A stretch of 60,000 bases of DNA, taken from Symbiodinium natans. Taxonomy: Eukaryota > Sar > Dinophyceae > Suessiales > Symbiodiniaceae. The stretch covers positions 473,800-533,799 of the forward strand of contig CAJNDS010002176.1 of NCBI GenBank assembly GCA_905221605.1, read 5' to 3'. Positions 55,473 through 60,000 of this stretch are shown piece by piece (positions within the stretch are counted from its first letter, which is position 1; each line of letters begins with the position of its first letter). The position numbers and the translations under genes are program-made. Below the pieces are notes generated by a model that worked only from the letters and a program-made list of their open reading frames with translations, had not been told where the DNA came from and ran no database searches.

Positions 55473-57877
55473 GGCTTCTATGATGCACGGGGGCCCACCG
55501 AAACGACTATCACGGCAGACCTTCTGATTGGCATCAAGATCGACTTCATCTTCTACACCTTGGAGATCGGGAAATGGGTTCAGGTGTATAAGTACCACAC
55601 CGTAGAGCACCACAACTCGCGAGAGCTGGCTATGAACACCGCGGGAATCACTTTCGTGCATATTGGCCCTTCCTCAGAACCCGACAAGTGTGGCCACACT
55701 TGGTCCGGAGTGAATTGCCACAGTGCATCCGGTGACAAGGGCCACCGTGCCAATGAGGATCACGCCGGTGCTTCCGACGACTTCAGGGTCTATCGGCCCT
55801 ACCACAGGCGCCGCGGGAACACACGGGCACTCTGTGTGCGGCGCACGGACAAGGCAGAGGGTTGGGGCATGAACCTCGAGCTCCCATGCAAGACGGACAA
55901 CAGCGCATTGAACATTATCGTGCCAATCGGCCCCAGCCCTCATAGCAATCACAAGTGTTGGCTGCCAGATGAGCCGGTGAGGTGCGATTCCGACTCTGGC
56001 ACCCGAAGGAATCGCCTGGGTGTCTTGCCCGCTCAGCAAGTGGTCCCCTAAGCCATAACGCCCTAAACCCCAAACTTCCTAAACCCTACACCCTATTGAA
56101 GTCTTCCCATTTCTTTCCCCGCCGGACATTTAGGGTATTTTGGTTTTATGTTTTGGCGGGGGTTCTAGGCTTCGACGACCATGCGGACGAATTCCAAGTG
56201 TACTCTACCTCTGGCGGCCGCTGGTGCGCGAGGTTCCTGCACACAAATGTTTGAGGTTCATGGCTTCTTAGACCCCAAGGATCACTGTAGATTCTGAGTC
56301 ACTCGTAACCATATTGGGAGACTTAGGAGGCATCAATTGGTCTGCCTGTGCAGTTATAGCTGGGTCATAAGTGCCTATGAATCAAGTCGATTTGCGATTA
56401 GGTGAGCTCGTTGCAGGTTGAAGATTTCTATGGCCCAAGAAGGAAGCAAATTTGAAATACCCTACTGTGAACCCTTTGTTCCCCTACTAAGTAGCCCTCT
56501 GATAAGGCCTCTGATATATATATATATATATATATTAAAGGATTTTCCCCCTAGCGGGAGGGGATCTGTTATATAATGCCTGCTCGTCGCGAACACAGTA
56601 TCGACGAGATCTTGGTTTCTCCGTGACATAAGGCAGCACGCAAGCGCTGCCGCATTAACGTAAGATTCATGAACAAACCTTTTGACAACAACTCTTGCTC
56701 CTCTGACTGAGCCCACTTTTGCAGGCAGACAACTGCCCAAAGCAACATCCCGACAGGGCGTAACGCTCTACGCACTAGCCCCAATGTTTGGAGGGTTTTC
56801 AGCCCACTATGCCCAGTAGCACCCTCATTCCCGTTGTAGGAGGTTCCTTATCCTTTGTAGACCGCCTTTAAACCAAAAAGGGTGCCCTTTGTTCTAGGTT
56901 GCTGGGGAACCCCTAAACCCCCAAACCCTAATCCCAGCTGAGGCGGACAGATGCAAACTCGGGCTGGGCCTTGGACTTGGCCTTGGATTGCAAGCCGACC
57001 GACGAAGTGGGGGGTTTCCGAAATGAGGGGGTCGATAAACAGGTTTAGGGTTTCGGGTTTACTTTGCAGGGGTCCTTATAATGATGGGATCCTACTATTT
57101 GGGGATCGATATCGCAAAGTTGGGGGTACCGCCTAAATCCTAAAGTATCGTGAACCCACAGGTGGTGGATTGGAAGACCAAGACGATACACTTCGGACCG
57201 AGCGAGACCAAAAAAAGGTGCGAAAAGAAGGGTTAGGGTTTAGGGTTGTGTTTAAGGTGTAGGGACCCGAATTTTAGATCCCAGTATAAAGGTGCTCGTT
57301 TACTCGTAATAAGGACCCCCCCCCCCCCTCAGAAAAAAAAAAAAAAAAAAACAGCTACCACACCCTAACACCCTAACACTCTCCACCCTAAACTCGCACA
57401 TCGCAAAGCTCCAGGTGCCTTATGGTGGAAGAGGCCTTGGAGTGCGACCCGGACGCCGGTGATCCCCACAAGCGAGCCAACAGGGACCAAAATGGAGATA
57501 CATTTTTCATCTCAGTGTCGGAGGACGGCTTCGTTTGCGCGGACCGCACGGATGCCAACCTCGGTTGGGGTATGGATCTGAAGATCCATTGCAAAGCACG
57601 AGACAAGGCCCGGAAGAGAGTTGATGTCCACTTTGGTTCTTCGGATTATCGCATGAAGTGTATCCCCTTCCATGGACTGCTTGATTGCCCTGGTTATGCC
57701 GGGAATCCCGAGTACCGGCTCAAGGAGACGCAGCATGGGGACACCTTCATGACCTATTGGGCCCGCGGCGAGGATGACCTTCCAGTGAATGAGGTCTGTG
57801 TTGTCCGCACTGACGATCGTGAAGACTGGCGTTCGGGCTGGGGGCTCGACCTCGTGTTCTCCTGCTATGGAAAGTAG
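55473..57877 (+). CDS. four-module cysteine-rich repeat protein, 5' end missing
   Basis: Exons 55473-56019, 56169-56232, 56943-57006, 57162-57226 and 57415-57877 join in phase to 401 codons, stop TAG. After about 60 residues with no repeat (FIFYTLEIGKWVQVYKY) come four tandem modules of about 70-80 residues. Each runs (F/I)G-x-S, then Lys/Arg-Cys, a second Cys before a Gly-containing turn, usually an (G)D-x-F strand, a third Cys, Arg-Thr-Asp, Gly-Trp-x-(M/L)-(D/N)-Leu and a fourth Cys. Examples: CVRRTDKAEGWGMNLELPC, RTDANSGWALDLALDC, CADRTDANLGWGMDLKIHC, RSGWGLDLVFSC. Four Cys per module suggest two disulfides and an extracellular or lumenal protein, but the N-terminus is missing so no signal peptide can be checked. 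Introns 1-3 are GT-AG and intron 4 is GA-AG. Modules 2 and 3 exist only when exons are joined, which strongly supports the model. Family not recognised. Confidence 0.7.
56233..56942 (+). other. large intron with dispersed repeat family A copy
   Basis: TGCGCGAG|GTTCC ... GCTGAG|GCGGACAG splits an Arg codon inside module 2. It carries a (TA)n tract at 56513-56535 and a family A repeat at 56808-56907 (CCTCATTCCC, GGTTCCTTATCC, TTTAAACCAAAAAGGGTGCC, TCTAGGTTGCTGGGG). Confidence 0.65.
57227..57414 (+). other. GA-AG intron with poly-C/poly-A tract
   Basis: GAAAA|GAAGGG ... CTCCAG|GTGCC yields ...RCEK-CLMVEEALEC in frame, whereas the nearby GT does not. It contains a TTTAGGG-like remnant, a C-run followed by about 19 A near 57306-57351, and CACCCTAACACCCTAAC units. 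Confidence 0.65.
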
Positions 57878-58346
57878 GTCCCGAAGTATGTGCTGAGGCG
57901 GAGAAATTGAGGCTACCGTAAGCGTGCCTTTTTCAGAGATCCTGTCACAGCCATTCTCTTGCAGTCAGAAAAGGAGTCCCCAGATGATACTGCGCATCAG
58001 TCATGCCCTACATTTGACCTTCTCAGACCTTCTCTCACAGCATGCATGCTGCTACAGTGTGGCTCAAACCAGGAGCTGTGGCAGAGCTTGAAGATATGAA
58101 GTGGTTTGCAGAAAAAAAGCATGCACCAGGGCGACAGCATCCACCGATGTAACCGCTATGACTTCACGGACTTGGGAGCTCCGGAGCCACAGCAAAAGCA
58201 GCTTGCATTCATAATCAAGCTGATTCATGCTTGCTCATTCACGCACATGCTGCTTCAAGCTGTGACGTGTCTTTGCTTTGGATAAAGCCTGCCCCCGAAT
58301 ATCGTGGACCCCATGTGCAGGACCGGGCTATTGCGCAGCTTTTCAC
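57878..58346. other. downstream non-coding stretch
   Basis: No frame of note. It should contain the 3' untranslated region of the modular gene. Confidence 0.5.
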
Positions 58347-58377
58347 CCTAGACCCTAAACCCTAAACCCTAAACCCA
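58347..58377 (+). repeat. telomere-type array CCCTAAA x about 4
   Basis: Four heptamers, the first degenerate (CCCTAGA), about 180 bp before the family C repeat copy. Confidence 0.85.
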
Positions 58378-58555
58378 TCTTAGTTGTGTTCTTCAGAGGA
58401 GTCATGCCCCGCCAGCTTGGAGTCCGGATCTCGCGTCCTGCTCCAACACAAGGTGCCTTTTCTGAGCGGTGCCCGACCCCCCTCAAGTCCCGACTACCGA
58501 TTTCAGGTCGCCGAGATTCAGGCAGAAAATCAGGCCGAAGAGCTGACTTTGCAAA

Positions 58556-58690
58556 TCGTTTCAATTTTTTTCTGCTTAAGAGGGCGCTGGATGTCGGAAT
58601 CTTGCTCAGAGAGTGTTCAGAGCAACGCTGGATTGTCGAAGAACTCGACGTCTTCTTCGCGCATCCCAGCATTTCTGGCCCCCTGGGCTT
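58556..58690 (+). repeat. dispersed repeat family C, copy 2
   Basis: Partner of 32850-32985 in the same orientation, with shared blocks CTGCTTAAGAGG, AATCTTGCTCAG, GTTCAGAGCAA, GTCTTCTTCG and AGCATTTCTGGC. It lies within open frames on both strands that are not otherwise supported. Confidence 0.6.
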
Positions 58691-58884
58691 TCCCACACAC
58701 CTTTTTCTTGGCAGGATTCGACACCTGTGTGAAACGGTGTGCATGAGTCATGAGGCCGAGTGGGCTCGACAGGCATGGCTTTCCGTACAGCTTTTCTATC
58801 CTCGACCTGAGTCAGCTTGGAGCAAAATCAGATGAGCAGCGCGTTTGTTTCTACAAGCGGCCACATAGAGACGCGAACATTGAA

Positions 58885-59013
58885 CGTCGGCCGCGTAGCA
58901 TTTTGCCTGCAGGGCATAGGTCTGCGTAGGGTCCGCATAGGCAAGTCTATGTAGTATGGGCGCGTAGGTCCGCGTAGGTTGTTGGTGTATAGGATGATAT
59001 GTGTACATATGTA

Positions 59014-59062
<49 letters not shown>

Positions 59063-59410
59063 CATATATAAAAACATGAATTCCGCGTAGGCGTGGCGTA
59101 GGCTCAGCGTAACCCGCGCGTTGTCGCAGGTGTTGTTTTCAACGCCGCAGCCCATCCGTCAACGTCACGATTCGGGCAGGGTTTTTCGGCAAAAAATCGG
59201 GCATGGTTGGGCAGAAAATCGAGCAGGGTTGAGCAGAAAAATTGGTTGTAATCTGAATGTGCCCAGTGGCTACAATATAATAAGTCAAACACAATGCGTG
59301 TGCGCTTGATTCTAGGGGTTGCCGCGTAGGCACGCGTCAACAAAATACTCCGCACGTAGGCCGCGCGGCTACTACACATGAGTTCACACGTAGGCCCGCG
59401 TAGGATGTCA
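58885..59410 (+). repeat. cluster of GCGTAGG / GCATAGG motifs
   Basis: About a dozen copies of (C)GCGTAGG or GCATAGG in about 520 bp, around an (AT)n tract at 59017-59070, with irregular spacing and one main orientation. Possibly an eroded satellite or a protein-binding cluster. Confidence 0.6.
59173..59244 (+). repeat. 22-24-bp tandem repeat, three copies
   Basis: Three adjacent units of the form GGGCAKGGTTGRGCAGAAAAT(C), at about 59175, 59199 and 59221. The first is the most diverged. Confidence 0.65.
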
Positions 59411-59829
59411 ATGCCATGAGAAGACCCCACACAATGAAAAGAAAAGCTCAGATGCCCTTCGGCTTTTGAAGGTGGTGTTGTTCAACCACTTGAAGTCTTC
59501 GAGCGTTCTATGAACAAGTTTGCCTACGTGCAGGATTGACTTTCGCGTCTTTTTTCTTCAAAGCGGATGCCAGATGGCATTCACGCAAGGTAGCCCCACG
59601 ACAACGTTGGCAGAGATCTCGTGACGCCACTCCGGGGATTTGGTGTGGTAATTACTGTGGTCTGATCTGGGGTGAAAGCCGATGCAGCCCCACGCCGGAA
59701 ATAGTCCGGCCTAGGGGGTGAAAGTTGATCCCTTCCATTTTGGGGTAAAGCCTACATGGCAACTGTCCGCTAAATGCTCCATGAAGGGTGTGCCCCCTGC
59801 GGCACCCGTACTGTCTTGGGCAGCAACAG
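59411..59829. other. stretch with no supportable gene
   Basis: Short frames only. It may be an intron upstream of the exon-like stretch that follows. Confidence 0.4.
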
Positions 59830-59970
59830 GCTGTTATAAGCTGTGTGCCGGCCGACGAAGACATGAAGCTCCAAGTGATGCTCCGCAGCATTTATTGTGG
59901 CTCAAAACCTCACTTTGATTTCTTTGCGATACTGCCGGTGGGTTCGCCATGTCGCGTCCACTGCTCTCTT
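59830..59970 (+). CDS. probable internal exon at window edge
   Basis: A 47-codon stretch bounded by an acceptor (GCAACAG|GCTGTT) and a donor (CTCTT|GTATAG), both in phase 0. The peptide looks like globular protein (CVPADEDMKLQVMLRSIYCG, then PHFDFFAILPVGSPC). No family recognised. The gene would continue beyond base 60,000. Confidence 0.35.
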
Positions 59971-60000
59971 GTATAGTTTCTATAGCCATTGCGGCTTTGG

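Overview
The window looks like nuclear DNA of a dinoflagellate, most likely a Symbiodiniaceae-like species. This is an inference from four traits. TTTAGGG/CCCTAAA telomere-type arrays lie at more than fifteen interior sites in both orientations. Real genes are broken into small exons, and their introns use GT, GC and GA donors with AG acceptors, a mix I know from Symbiodinium-type genomes. A beta-propeller/Ser-Thr-rich/GPS membrane protein and a MULE-SWIM transposase-like gene are both present. No bacterial operons, rRNA, tRNA or CRISPR arrays were recognised. Most long open frames are chance frames or shadows; the models below were built by joining exons whose phases fit.

Layout. 1-26,800: gene-poor, mostly unexplained sequence with telomere-like arrays, a 4 x 32-bp minisatellite, a TA-flanked foldback element and several dispersed repeats. 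Weak coding traces lie at 4,355-5,470 (frameshifted), 12,521-13,388 (minus) and 24,976-25,137 (BED-finger-like). 26,873-31,767: eight-exon gene for a seven-repeat beta-propeller receptor-like membrane protein. 32,500-35,100: microsatellites, poly-G and dispersed repeats. 35,952-37,261: probable minus-strand broken gene. 39,813-40,484: small secreted-protein gene with two introns of about 36 nt. 40,900-44,700: repeat-built region (foldback motif cluster, AACCTGA/TTTTCCCAC array, other tandem arrays). 44,912-46,661: degenerate MULE-type transposase with SWIM zinc finger. 48,922-51,060: higher-order satellite of three monomers per 405-418-bp unit. 51,084-52,522: (CA)n, an assembly gap and a G-rich minisatellite. 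52,652-54,119: unrecognised three-exon gene. 55,473-57,877: five-exon gene for a four-module cysteine-rich protein I do not recognise. 58,300-60,000: repeats and one exon-like stretch at the window edge.

Nearly all supported genes are on the plus strand, as expected of unidirectional dinoflagellate clusters. No shared pathway can be stated. The recurring theme is extracellular or membrane proteins with repeated modules, interrupted by introns that carry terminal inverted repeats or dispersed-repeat sequence. That suggests recent or ongoing intron gain by transposable (introner-like) elements.
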